Shown piece by piece: positions 1-7,263 of a stretch of DNA of 7,379 nt. The position numbers and the translations under genes are program-made. Each line of letters starts with the position of its first letter. Position 1 is the stretch's first letter. The notes beneath the pieces are model-generated. The model worked only from the letters and a program-made list of their open reading frames with translations. It was not told the DNA's origin and searched no databases. The stretch comes from Alphaproteobacteria bacterium (GTDB lineage: Bacteria; Pseudomonadota; Alphaproteobacteria; Rhodobacterales; Rhodobacteraceae), in assembly GCA_030424705.1 (NCBI GenBank), contig JAUHWJ010000080.1, forward strand, positions 1-7,379. The letters are read 5' to 3'.

Positions 1-1
1 C

Positions 2-945
<944 letters not shown>

Positions 946-952
<7 letters not shown>

Positions 953-965
953 GCTCGCCTACTCC
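946..965. terminator. Inverted repeat at the sufS/acylase convergent junction
   Basis: The arms 946-953 and 958-965 pair over 8 base pairs (one G-U) around a 4-base CTCG loop. The core GTAGGC/GCCTAC (949-954 and 957-962) is a perfect inverted repeat. It contains the TAG stop of the desulfurase (950-952) and the TAG stop of the acylase on the other strand (959-961). No T-tract follows on either strand. If it terminates transcription it would be a bidirectional hairpin without a U-run, or a block protecting the 3' end from exonucleases. Part of the symmetry is automatic because both genes end in TAG. Confidence 0.45.
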
Positions 966-3445
966 GCCGGCTCCAGCATCATCGAGCCGAGCGCGCCCGC
1001 CCGCACATCCGCCTCCGCCATCGACATCGGGATGTATTCCCCGACGCGCCAGAGCGCCGCGAGGTCGTCGTAATGGCGGGAGAGGAGGTGGCCCGACTGG
1101 CCGGTGGAGAGGATGAAGACTGACCGGTCCAGATCCGCGAAGTCGTAGACGGCGCGATAGCCCGCGGCGTGGACGTTGAGATAGGGCTCTTCGCCGCGGC
1201 CCCGCGTCTGGGCGCGCTGGAGCGTGTGATCGCCGCCCGAGGTCTCGTGCTCGATGTTCACGAGAAGGTCGAAGGGGAAGCGGAGGCCGAGCGGCGTCGC
1301 CACATGGCGGGCGCGGTGCGCCTCGCCCCAGCGCCAGGCGCTCATGTCCTCGCCCTGCGCGGCCTCGATCTCGTCCAGCGCGTCGTCGAGCGCGAGCTTG
1401 GCCATTTCCGGGCAGGTCTCGACACGGCTTGTCTTGTCGACGTCGCACCAGAGCGCTGCGCCGTCCACGTCATAGAACACCCGCTCGATGAAGAGCGGGC
1501 GCGGCCCCTCCACCGCCTCGAAGAGCTCGCCGAGCTCGTCCGCCGCGATCCGCCGCGTCAGCGCGCGCATCCAGGCGGCGAAGATCAGCGGCTCCGCCTG
1601 GTGCTCGCTCATCTCGCCGTTCCAGGCGCCGAGCATCTGCAGCGCGGCCTCCCGCCGATCCCCCCTCGGGTCGCCTACCGGCTCGTCCCGCGTCCACCAG
1701 AGATCGGCGGCGACGAGAGGAAGGACAGCGCGCGCCATCTCCGACACGGTGTCGTTCTGCAATTCGATGAAGCTCTCCTTGGTGTGGAATTCGCGCGCGT
1801 TCAGCTTCTGCTCCAGCCGGCGGATGCGATAGGGCGCCTCCCAGTCGAAGGAGATATGGTCAGGGAAGGCTTCGTCCGTCGTCCGGTTGTTGGCGTTGGC
1901 GACGACGCCGGAGCGGGGGCGGATCGACCGGGGGTTCAGGCCGGGGTCGCGGAGGCCCTGCCAGTCATTCTCCGCGATCCAGCCGAGCGAGGGGAGCCGC
2001 CCGCGGCTCCGGCTGTCCGCCCGGCGGAGCGGCGCGCGGCCGGTGACGATCATGCCGACGCCCGCGCCGTCCGCCAGCGTGACGTTCTGCGCCGGCGCGA
2101 TCACGAGCCGGCCGGCCTCCTCCGCCTCCTCGATCGTGCGGGCGCGCATCAGGCGCAGCGCTCCTTCGACCGAACGGTCCTCCACCGTCAGCGCCGTCCA
2201 GGAGAGGGCGGCGACATGGCCCTCCGGCGTCACCGCGCCGAGATCGTAGAGATCGCGCGGCGGCACGGGGCCGTGCCGCGTCCAGCGCAGGGTCAGCCGC
2301 TCCTCGACGCCGCCAGCGGCGCGGATCGTCTCCTCCCGCGTCACGAAGCGGGCCCAGCCTTCCGGGGTGCGGTATTCCTCCGGGTTCTCCGGGTTCAACT
2401 GCTCGATATAGACGTCCTGATCGTCCATCCCGACCGTGGTGAGCCCCCAGGCGAGGCTTCGGTTGCGCCCGACGAGAATTGTGGGAACGCCAGGCAGCGT
2501 GCCGCCGATCGCGCTTTCGTCCGGGAAGTCCACGCGCATCAGCATCCAGACGCTGGGGGCGGAGAGCCAGAGATGCGGGTCGTTGGCGAGGAGCGGCGCG
2601 CCCGTCGCGCTCCGCGCGCCGGAGACGGCCCAGGCGTTCGACGCGCCCTCGAAGCCCGGCGGCGGGAAGAAGAAATCTTCGAGCCAGGCAAGCCGCTCCG
2701 GCCGCGTTTCCGATTCGGCGCGCCGCGTCTCGGGGAAGTCGAGGCCCGGAAAGGCCTCCGCGAAGGTCGGCAGCGCGATGAGGCCGGGATCGGGGTTGAG
2801 CGGGAAGAGATCCTCCAGCCGTTCCGGCGGCGCCTGCCGCAGGAGCCGCGCGCGCCGCGTCTCCTTCTCCGCCGCGCCGGTGAGGCGGAGCGCCATGAGC
2901 TTGAGGATGGCGAGGCTGTCTTCCGGCGTCCAGGGCGCGAGCCCTTCGCCGAAGAGGAAGAATTCCGGCGCGCCGCGGCCCCGCGCGCCCTCGTTCACCG
3001 CTTCGATCCAGGCGTTGACGCCTTCGGCATAGGCCTCAAGCGCCGCGCGCGTCTCCGCGCTCTGATGCTCGAGCCCGGCGCGCGCGACGGCGTGGAGCGA
3101 GAGGGCGCGGAGCCGCCGGTCGAGCGGCAGGGCGGCGGGGCCGAAGAGTTCGGCCAGCCGCCCCTGCGCCCCGCGGCGCGACAGCTCCATCTGCCAGAGC
3201 CGCTCCTGCGCATGGACGAGGCCCATGGCGAAGAAGGCGTCATGCTCCGTCGTGGCGAGGATATGCGGGACGGCGTTCGCATCCCGCACCACCTCGACCG
3301 GGGCTTCCAGCCCGGCGAGGGAGAGGCGCTCGTCGTAATCCGGCAGGGAGCGGGAGAGGAGATGCCAGCCGAGGCCAGCCGCCGCCAGCGCGAGCGCGAG
3401 GAGCGCGCCGCCGAGCCAGAGCAGCAGCCTGAAGATCGTCCGCAT
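959..3445 (-). CDS. Penicillin acylase family (S45) Ntn-hydrolase
   Basis: This predicted 828-residue precursor belongs to the penicillin amidase family, which includes penicillin G acylases, cephalosporin acylases and N-acyl-homoserine lactone acylases. These enzymes hydrolyse amide bonds after autocatalytic cleavage into alpha and beta chains. Residues about 5-27 form a hydrophobic signal or anchor segment, so it should act in the periplasm or at the membrane. The N-terminal part carries the family pattern VEVVRD...VPHI...HAQERLWQMEL...GRLAELFG. The nucleophile is Ser269 (codon 2639-2641) in GASNAWAVSG, which would become residue 1 of the beta chain. ANDPHLW, the GRNRSLAWGLTT...DDQDVYIE block, and ANANNR (Asn517, 519, 520, covering the oxyanion-hole asparagine) follow. 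The C-terminal GQSGHLLSRHY...W block is intact. Length is normal for the family. The start was set at 3445 because the frame upstream is unlike a protein and the ribosome binding site fits this ATG. The substrate cannot be read from sequence. Confidence 0.92.
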   Translation of the reverse strand: MRTIFRLLLWLGGALLALALAAAGLGWHLLSRSLPDYDERLSLAGLEAPVEVVRDANAVPHILATTEHDAFFAMGLVHAQERLWQMELSRRGAQGRLAELFGPAALPLDRRLRALSLHAVARAGLEHQSAETRAALEAYAEGVNAWIEAVNEGARGRGAPEFFLFGEGLAPWTPEDSLAILKLMALRLTGAAEKETRRARLLRQAPPERLEDLFPLNPDPGLIALPTFAEAFPGLDFPETRRAESETRPERLAWLEDFFFPPPGFEGASNAWAVSGARSATGAPLLANDPHLWLSAPSVWMLMRVDFPDESAIGGTLPGVPTILVGRNRSLAWGLTTVGMDDQDVYIEQLNPENPEEYRTPEGWARFVTREETIRAAGGVEERLTLRWTRHGPVPPRDLYDLGAVTPEGHVAALSWTALTVEDRSVEGALRLMRARTIEEAEEAGRLVIAPAQNVTLADGAGVGMIVTGRAPLRRADSRSRGRLPSLGWIAENDWQGLRDPGLNPRSIRPRSGVVANANNRTTDEAFPDHISFDWEAPYRIRRLEQKLNAREFHTKESFIELQNDTVSEMARAVLPLVAADLWWTRDEPVGDPRGDRREAALQMLGAWNGEMSEHQAEPLIFAAWMRALTRRIAADELGELFEAVEGPRPLFIERVFYDVDGAALWCDVDKTSRVETCPEMAKLALDDALDEIEAAQGEDMSAWRWGEAHRARHVATPLGLRFPFDLLVNIEHETSGGDHTLQRAQTRGRGEEPYLNVHAAGYRAVYDFADLDRSVFILSTGQSGHLLSRHYDDLAALWRVGEYIPMSMAEADVRAGALGSMMLEPAE

Positions 3446-3450
3446 CCGCT

Positions 3451-3457
3451 TCCCTTC
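3451..3457 (-). promoter_or_regulatory. Ribosome binding site of the acylase gene
   Basis: Read on the minus strand, GAAGGGA lies 5 bases upstream of the ATG at 3445. It supports the start that places the hydrophobic signal segment at the very N-terminus. The longer open frame, back to 3571, would add 42 residues with no family similarity and would run across the divergent region into the neighbouring gene's start. Confidence 0.6.
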
Positions 3458-3523
3458 AATGGCCCCGCGCCCTTGACCGGGCGGCGGCGCGCGGCGAGTG
3501 TGCGCCAGCTTATCGGGAAGGAC

Positions 3524-3529
3524 GGGGAG
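3524..3529 (+). promoter_or_regulatory. Ribosome binding site of the dehydrogenase gene
   Basis: GGGGAG lies 7 bases upstream of the ATG at 3537. It decides the start against the in-frame GTG at 3498, which would add 13 residues before the Rossmann strand and lacks a comparable site. Confidence 0.65.
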
Positions 3530-3536
3530 AAGAAAC

Positions 3537-4403
3537 ATGGCGCGCTGCGCGTTCATCGGTCTCGGGGTCATGGGCTATCCGATGGCCGGCCATCTCGCGA
3601 AGGCCGGGCATGAGGTGACGGTCTACAACCGCACCGGGGCGAAGGCGGAGGCCTGGGCGGCCCAGCATGGCGGCAAGGCGGCGAAGACGCCGGCCGCGGC
3701 CGCGAAGGGCGCCGAATTCGTCTTCGCCTGCGTCGGCAATGACGACGATCTCCGCGCCGTGACCATCGGGGAGGACGGTGCCTTTTCCGAGATGACGCCC
3801 GGCGCCGTCTTCACCGACCATACGACCGCCTCCGCCGCCGTGGCGCGGGAGCTTCATGCGGTCGCGAAGGGGCTCGAATTCGGCTTCGTCGACGCGCCTG
3901 TCTCCGGCGGGCAGGCCGGGGCGGAGAATGGCGTGCTGACGATCATGTGCGGCGGCGAGGCGGCGGATTTCGACCGCGCGGCCCCGGTGATGGACGCCTA
4001 TGCCCGCGCGCGGCGGCTCCTCGGCCCCTCGGGCGCGGGGCAGCTGACGAAGATGGTCAACCAGATCGCCATCGCCGGGCTCCTGCAGGGGCTTTCGGAG
4101 GCGGTGGGCTTCGCGCAGCGCGCCGGGCTTTCCGTGCCTGACGTGATCGACGTGATCTCCAAGGGCGCCGCCGGCTCCTGGCAGATGGAGAACCGCGCGA
4201 AGACGATGGGCGAGGACAAGTTCGATTTCGGCTTCGCGGTGGACTGGATGCGGAAGGACCTCGGCATCTGCCTCGACGAGGCGAAGACGAACGGCGCCGC
4301 CCTTCCCGTCACCGCGCTCGTCGACCAGTTCTATGGCGACGTGCAGGCCATGGGCGGCGGGCGGTGGGACACGTCCTCCCTCATCCGCCGGCTGAGGCGC
4401 TGA
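3537..4403 (+). CDS. NAD(P)-dependent beta-hydroxyacid dehydrogenase, tartronate semialdehyde reductase-like
   Basis: This 288-residue cytosolic oxidoreductase belongs to the 3-hydroxyisobutyrate dehydrogenase / 6-phosphogluconate dehydrogenase-like superfamily. An N-terminal Rossmann domain opens with GLGVMG (residues 8-13). The second strand ends YNRT (30-33); an Arg here usually favours NADPH, whereas an acidic residue favours NADH. The substrate loop DAPVSGG is at 119-125. The catalytic lysine is Lys172 in GAGQLTKMVNQ; KxxNQ resembles tartronate semialdehyde and glyoxylate/succinic semialdehyde reductases more than the KxxNN of 3-hydroxyisobutyrate dehydrogenases. The all-alpha C-terminal domain carries GSWQMENR and a KDL motif, and ends with WDTSSLIRRL as expected. 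Length is typical and nothing is missing. It is transcribed alone, divergent from the acylase and convergent with the SYLF gene, so there is no pathway context. The substrate is unresolved: a small 3-hydroxyacid or semialdehyde. Confidence 0.9.
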   Translation: MARCAFIGLGVMGYPMAGHLAKAGHEVTVYNRTGAKAEAWAAQHGGKAAKTPAAAAKGAEFVFACVGNDDDLRAVTIGEDGAFSEMTPGAVFTDHTTASAAVARELHAVAKGLEFGFVDAPVSGGQAGAENGVLTIMCGGEAADFDRAAPVMDAYARARRLLGPSGAGQLTKMVNQIAIAGLLQGLSEAVGFAQRAGLSVPDVIDVISKGAAGSWQMENRAKTMGEDKFDFGFAVDWMRKDLGICLDEAKTNGAALPVTALVDQFYGDVQAMGGGRWDTSSLIRRLRR

Positions 4404-4412
4404 GGGCGCCCG

Positions 4413-4434
4413 GGCTCCCGCCGCGGCGGGGGCC
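4413..4434. terminator. GC-rich hairpin between convergent dehydrogenase and SYLF genes
   Basis: The 37-base gap holds a perfect palindrome at 4417-4430 (CCCGCCGCGGCGGG). It extends outward to 4413-4434 with one G-U pair, giving a 9-base-pair stem with a CGCG loop. It sits between the TGA of the dehydrogenase and the TGA of the SYLF gene, so it can serve both strands. There is no T-run, so it is not a textbook intrinsic terminator. Confidence 0.5.
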
Positions 4435-4440
4435 TGACGG

Positions 4441-4989
4441 TCAACGGGCGATGCGCGTGTATTTCGCCCCTTCGAGGCTCGCCCCGGCGAGGAGCCCGTC
4501 CTGCGCGAAGACGATGGCGATGACGGGCTTGCCCGCGCTCGTCGAGTCGAGATTGAGCGATATGCCGTCCCCCGGCACGGTGAACTCGGCGTCCGCGCCG
4601 AGCTCCCATCCCTTCGCGGTGCGGAAGCGGTTGAGCGCCGGGTCGGTCATGAAGAAGAGCGCGTGCGCCGTCTGCTGCACGCCGATCTGGTAGCCGATGG
4701 AGGCGGCGGCGACGCTGTAATAGGCCTCGGTCGCCCCGCCGACGCGGAGCGCGCCCTCGCCATAGGAGCCGCCGATGATGAGCCCGCCTTTCACCACGGA
4801 GGGCATGACGAGGACGCCGCGGGCGCGAGCGGCGAGCTCCTCGGAGCCCGGAACAGTGGCGTAGAGCTCGCGGAGCGCGCGGTCCACGTCCGCTTCGATC
4901 TCCGGCCCGCTCTCGGCTTCGGCGGTAAGCGGCGCGAACGATGCGGCGGCGAGGGCGGCGAGGGCGGCGCGGCGGGTGAGGGCGATCAT
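4441..4989 (-). CDS. Exported SYLF (Ysc84-type) lipid-binding domain protein
   Basis: This 182-residue protein has an export signal followed by a single SYLF domain (formerly DUF500). The N-terminus has a twin arginine (TRRAAL, residues 5-10), an alanine-rich hydrophobic stretch to about residue 20, and a likely AEA cleavage site at 23-25. That suggests Tat or Sec export, Tat being tentative because the motif lacks the usual bulky residue. The SYLF landmarks are GVLVMPSVVKGG (58-69), GGSYGEGAL (73-81), SIGYQIGVQ (97-105), and a C-terminal hydrophobic strand followed by DGLLAGASLEG (164-174). Eukaryotic SYLF proteins bind phosphoinositides and actin; bacterial members are mostly uncharacterised, so a membrane or envelope lipid role is inferred. 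The start at 4989 is fixed by AAGGAG 7 bases upstream and by the signal peptide; the long frame upstream to 5430 is antisense to the DUF2237 gene. Confidence 0.88.
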   Translation of the reverse strand: MIALTRRAALAALAAASFAPLTAEAESGPEIEADVDRALRELYATVPGSEELAARARGVLVMPSVVKGGLIIGGSYGEGALRVGGATEAYYSVAAASIGYQIGVQQTAHALFFMTDPALNRFRTAKGWELGADAEFTVPGDGISLNLDSTSAGKPVIAIVFAQDGLLAGASLEGAKYTRIAR

Positions 4990-5061
4990 GGCTCGGCTCC
5001 TTATTTTCAGCCTGTTACGCTCTATATCGACCATTCCGGCGGCGATTCCAACGAGGCATGC
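4990..5061. promoter_or_regulatory. AT-richer divergent promoter region between SYLF and DUF2237 genes
   Basis: The 72 bases between these divergent starts include the most AT-rich patch of the window (about 5000-5030). On the minus strand TTGGAA (5046-5051) and TATAGA (5021-5026) form a possible -35/-10 pair with a long 19-base spacer. On the plus strand TATATC (5023-5028) could be a -10 box, with no good -35. The two -10 candidates overlap, so the two promoters might compete. This is motif reading by eye only. Confidence 0.35.
4997..5002 (-). promoter_or_regulatory. Ribosome binding site of the SYLF gene
   Basis: Read on the minus strand, AAGGAG sits 7 bases before the ATG at 4989, a near-consensus Shine-Dalgarno site. 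It decides the start in an open frame that otherwise continues far upstream. Confidence 0.75.
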
Positions 5062-5448
5062 ATGATCGAGACCGAAATCGACCCTTCGGTGAACGTCCTC
5101 GGCGGCGATCTTTCGCCCTGTTCGCAGGACCCGCTCACCGGCTTCTTCCGCAACGGCTGCTGCGACACGGCGGAGGCGGATCGCGGCTCGCACACCGTCT
5201 GCGCGGTGATGACGGCGGAATTCCTCGCCTTTTCGAAGGCGGCGGGGAACGACCTTTCGACGCCCATGCCGCAATACGGCTTCCCCGGCCTGAAGCCGGG
5301 GGACCAGTGGTGCCTCTGCGCCGCGCGCTGGGAGGAGGCGCGGCGGGCGGGCCGGGCGCCGAAGGTGCGCCTCGCCGCGACGCACCGGCGCGCGCTGGAG
5401 ATCGTGCGGCTGGAGCATCTCCGCGCCCATTCCGCCGACCTCAACTGA
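5062..5448 (+). CDS. DUF2237 family protein, cysteine-rich, function unknown
   Basis: This 128-residue soluble protein matches the DUF2237 family along its whole length. Characteristic blocks are NVLGGDLSPC (11-20), DPLTGFFRNGCC (23-34), GSHTVCAVMT (42-51), EFLAFSKAAGNDLSTP (53-68), FPGLKPGDQWCLCAARW (74-90), and a C-terminal segment with RLAATHRRALEIVRLEHL. Six cysteines (20, 33, 34, 47, 84, 86) and His44 are candidates for a metal site, disulfides or redox chemistry, but no reaction is known to me and none is claimed. There is no signal peptide or membrane segment. The ATG at 5062 was chosen because the family block starts soon after it and GAGG (5053-5056) lies 5 bases upstream; a second ATG at 5058 is in another frame. 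It is divergent from the SYLF gene and converges on the ABC ATPase gene with a 9-base gap. Confidence 0.9.
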   Translation: MIETEIDPSVNVLGGDLSPCSQDPLTGFFRNGCCDTAEADRGSHTVCAVMTAEFLAFSKAAGNDLSTPMPQYGFPGLKPGDQWCLCAARWEEARRAGRAPKVRLAATHRRALEIVRLEHLRAHSADLN

Positions 5449-5460
5449 GCCGCCGGCTCA
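5446..5460. terminator. Stop-to-stop inverted repeat at the DUF2237/ABC convergent junction
   Basis: TGAGCC (5446-5451) and GGCTCA (5455-5460) form a perfect 6-base inverted repeat around a GCC loop. Its outer ends are exactly the TGA stop of the DUF2237 gene and the TGA stop of the ABC gene on the other strand. It could be a small shared hairpin acting on both transcripts. The stem is short and there is no T-run. Three of the six pairs follow automatically from both genes using TGA, so the functional call is tentative. Confidence 0.35.
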
Positions 5461-7263
5461 AAGGCCGGTCGGGCCGAGAAGCTCCATGCTCGGCATCAGG
5501 CCGAGGAGATGTTTCGAATAGTCGTGCTGCGGGGCGGCGAAGAGACGTTCCGTCTCCGCCGTCTCGCAGATCGCGCCGTGGCGCATCACCGCCACGCGGT
5601 CGCACATCTGGCGGATCACCGGCAGGTCATGGCTGATGAAGAGCATGGTGAGGCCCAGCTCCTGCTGCAGGTCCTTCAGCAGGTTGAGGATCGTCGCCTG
5701 AACCGAGACGTCGAGCGCGCTGGTCGGCTCGTCGCAGATCAGGATCCGCGGACGGGAGGCGAGGGCGCGGGCTATGGAGATGCGCTGCCGCTGCCCTCCG
5801 GAAAACTCGTGCGGATAGCGGAGCGCGGCGGCGGCGCCGAGGCCCACATGGTCGAGCAGGTCGGCGACGATGCGCCGCGTCTCCTCCTCGCTCCCCGTTG
5901 TGCGGTAGAAACGGATCGGCTCCGCGACGATGTCCAGAACCTTCATCCGCGAATTGAGCGATGAATACGGGTCCTGAAAGATCATCTGGAGCGCGCGGCG
6001 CGCCCGCCTCGCCTCGGGCGCGCGCGGGTTCGTGACGACGTCCTGCCCCAGCACGCGGATCATGCCCGAATCCGGCCGGTAGAGGCCGGCGAGGAGACGC
6101 GCGACCGTGCTCTTGCCCGAGCCGGATTCCCCGACGAGGCCGAAGGTCTCCCCCTCCCGGATCGTCAGGCTCACGTCGTTCACCGCCTTCAGCATCCGGC
6201 GGTTCTTCTTCAGGAGTGCCTTCTGAAGGACGAAGGAGAGGTTGAGATGCTCGATCTCGACCGCGACGCCGGTTCCCTTCGGGCTCTCGGAGCGGCCGAG
6301 CCAGTGGTTGGCGATGTCGATCCGCCGCGCCGCGCTCGCCCCGCCCTCGATATAGTCCACGGAGGCGAAGCGATGCAGCTTCCGGTCCGCCCGCGGCACG
6401 GCGGCGATGAGGCTCTTCGTGTATTCATGCCGCGGCGCGCCGAGGATCTGGGCGACCGGCCCCTCCTCCACGATCTCGCCGCGATACATCACCGCCACCC
6501 GGTCCGCGATCTCCGCGATCACGCCGATGTCGTGGGTGACGATGATGACGCCGAGCTTCCGCTCCCGGCAGAGCGCCTTGATGAGGTCGAGGATCTGCGC
6601 CTGGATCGAGACGTCGAGCGCGGTTGTCGGCTCGTCCGCGATGATGAGGTCGGGGTCGCCGGCGAGGGCGAGGGCGATGACCACGCGCTGGCGCATGCCG
6701 CCGGAAAATTCATGCGGCCACGACTTGAGCCGCGCACGGGCCTCCCCGATCCCCACCTGTTCGAGCAATTCCGCCGCGCGCGCGAGCGCCGCCGGGCCGC
6801 GGAGGCCGGTCGTCTTGGCGATGGTCTCCGCGAGCTGGTCGCCGATGGTCATCAGCGGGTTTAGGGAGGTTTGCGGGTCCTGGAAGATCATGCCGATCCG
6901 GTCCCCCCGGATGCGGCGCATCTCCGCCTCCGTGCGCCCGCGGATCTCCTCGCCCTCGAAGCGGACGGAGCCGGCGGAGACGCGGCCGGGCCGTTCCAGA
7001 AGGTCGATCACGGCGTTGCCGATGGTCGATTTTCCGGCGCCGGATTCGCCGACGAGGCCGACGACCTCGCCAGCGTTCACGACGAGATTGATGTTCCGCG
7101 CCGCCTCCACCGTGCCGCGCCGGGTCGGGAACTCGACCGAGAGGCCGCGCAGCTCCAGCAGCGGCGGGGCGGCGGGCGCCTTCGCCTCTGCGCGCGCCGC
7201 CGGCTCGCGGATCGTGCGCCCGCTCGGCAGCATCACGGGGGGGAGGTCGCCGTCGCCGCTCAT
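5458..7263 (-). CDS. Fused two-domain ABC ATPase of a peptide/nickel-type (Opp/Dpp) importer
   Basis: This 601-residue cytosolic protein joins two complete nucleotide-binding domains, equivalent to DppD and DppF (compare YejF and GsiA), and would power uptake of peptides or similar solutes. Domain 1 has Walker [10 protein letters not shown] (72-80), Q-loop Gln128, signature SGGMRQ (from 187), Walker B with ADEP (Asp210, Glu211) and switch His244. Domain 2 has Walker [10 protein letters not shown] (378-386), Q-loop Gln430, signature SGGQRQ (from 488), Walker B with CDEP (Asp511, Glu512) and His545. All ATPase residues are present, so both sites look active. A low-complexity N-terminal stretch of about 35 residues precedes domain 1. 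The linker (about 297-335) has no cysteines, so the Cys-rich C-terminal motif of many OppD/DppD proteins is absent. The ATG at 7263 overlaps the permease stop as ATGA, indicating translational coupling; the frame upstream is permease coding sequence in another phase. The transported solute is unknown because the binding protein is outside the window. Confidence 0.93.
   Translation of the reverse strand: MSGDGDLPPVMLPSGRTIREPAARAEAKAPAAPPLLELRGLSVEFPTRRGTVEAARNINLVVNAGEVVGLVGESGAGKSTIGNAVIDLLERPGRVSAGSVRFEGEEIRGRTEAEMRRIRGDRIGMIFQDPQTSLNPLMTIGDQLAETIAKTTGLRGPAALARAAELLEQVGIGEARARLKSWPHEFSGGMRQRVVIALALAGDPDLIIADEPTTALDVSIQAQILDLIKALCRERKLGVIIVTHDIGVIAEIADRVAVMYRGEIVEEGPVAQILGAPRHEYTKSLIAAVPRADRKLHRFASVDYIEGGASAARRIDIANHWLGRSESPKGTGVAVEIEHLNLSFVLQKALLKKNRRMLKAVNDVSLTIREGETFGLVGESGSGKSTVARLLAGLYRPDSGMIRVLGQDVVTNPRAPEARRARRALQMIFQDPYSSLNSRMKVLDIVAEPIRFYRTTGSEEETRRIVADLLDHVGLGAAAALRYPHEFSGGQRQRISIARALASRPRILICDEPTSALDVSVQATILNLLKDLQQELGLTMLFISHDLPVIRQMCDRVAVMRHGAICETAETERLFAAPQHDYSKHLLGLMPSMELLGPTGL

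Larger units (their letters stand above)
3446..3536. promoter_or_regulatory. Divergent intergenic region between acylase and dehydrogenase
   Basis: These 91 bases separate two divergent start codons and must hold the promoters of both genes unless these lie inside coding sequence. On the plus strand TTGACC at 3473-3478 resembles a -35 box, but no good -10 box lies 16-18 bases downstream. No convincing promoter was found on the minus strand. No operator-like palindrome stands out. The region call rests on gene layout; the -35 assignment is weak. Confidence 0.3.

Noticed and set aside
3446..3571. N-terminal extension of the acylase gene by 42 codons.
   Set aside because: It lacks family similarity, would place the hydrophobic segment inside the protein, overlaps the divergent gene's start, and the ribosome binding site supports the ATG at 3445.
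1169..3613. An 814-codon open frame on the plus strand, antisense to nearly the whole acylase gene.
   Set aside because: The minus-strand product has full-length family motifs. The antisense product is Arg/Ala/Glu/Gly-rich low complexity with no recognisable domain, as expected from a GC-rich codon pattern read in reverse.
4948..4980. Short direct repeats of GGCGGCGAG-like units.
   Set aside because: They encode the alanine-rich core of the SYLF signal peptide, so codon bias explains them; they are not a repeat element.
4663..5061. In-frame upstream extension of the DUF2237 gene.
   Set aside because: The sequence is antisense to the SYLF gene, has low-complexity composition, and DUF2237 similarity begins just after the ATG at 5062.
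4990..5430. Extension of the SYLF reading frame upstream across the DUF2237 gene.
   Set aside because: It is antisense to a well-supported gene; the signal peptide and AAGGAG site put the start at 4989.
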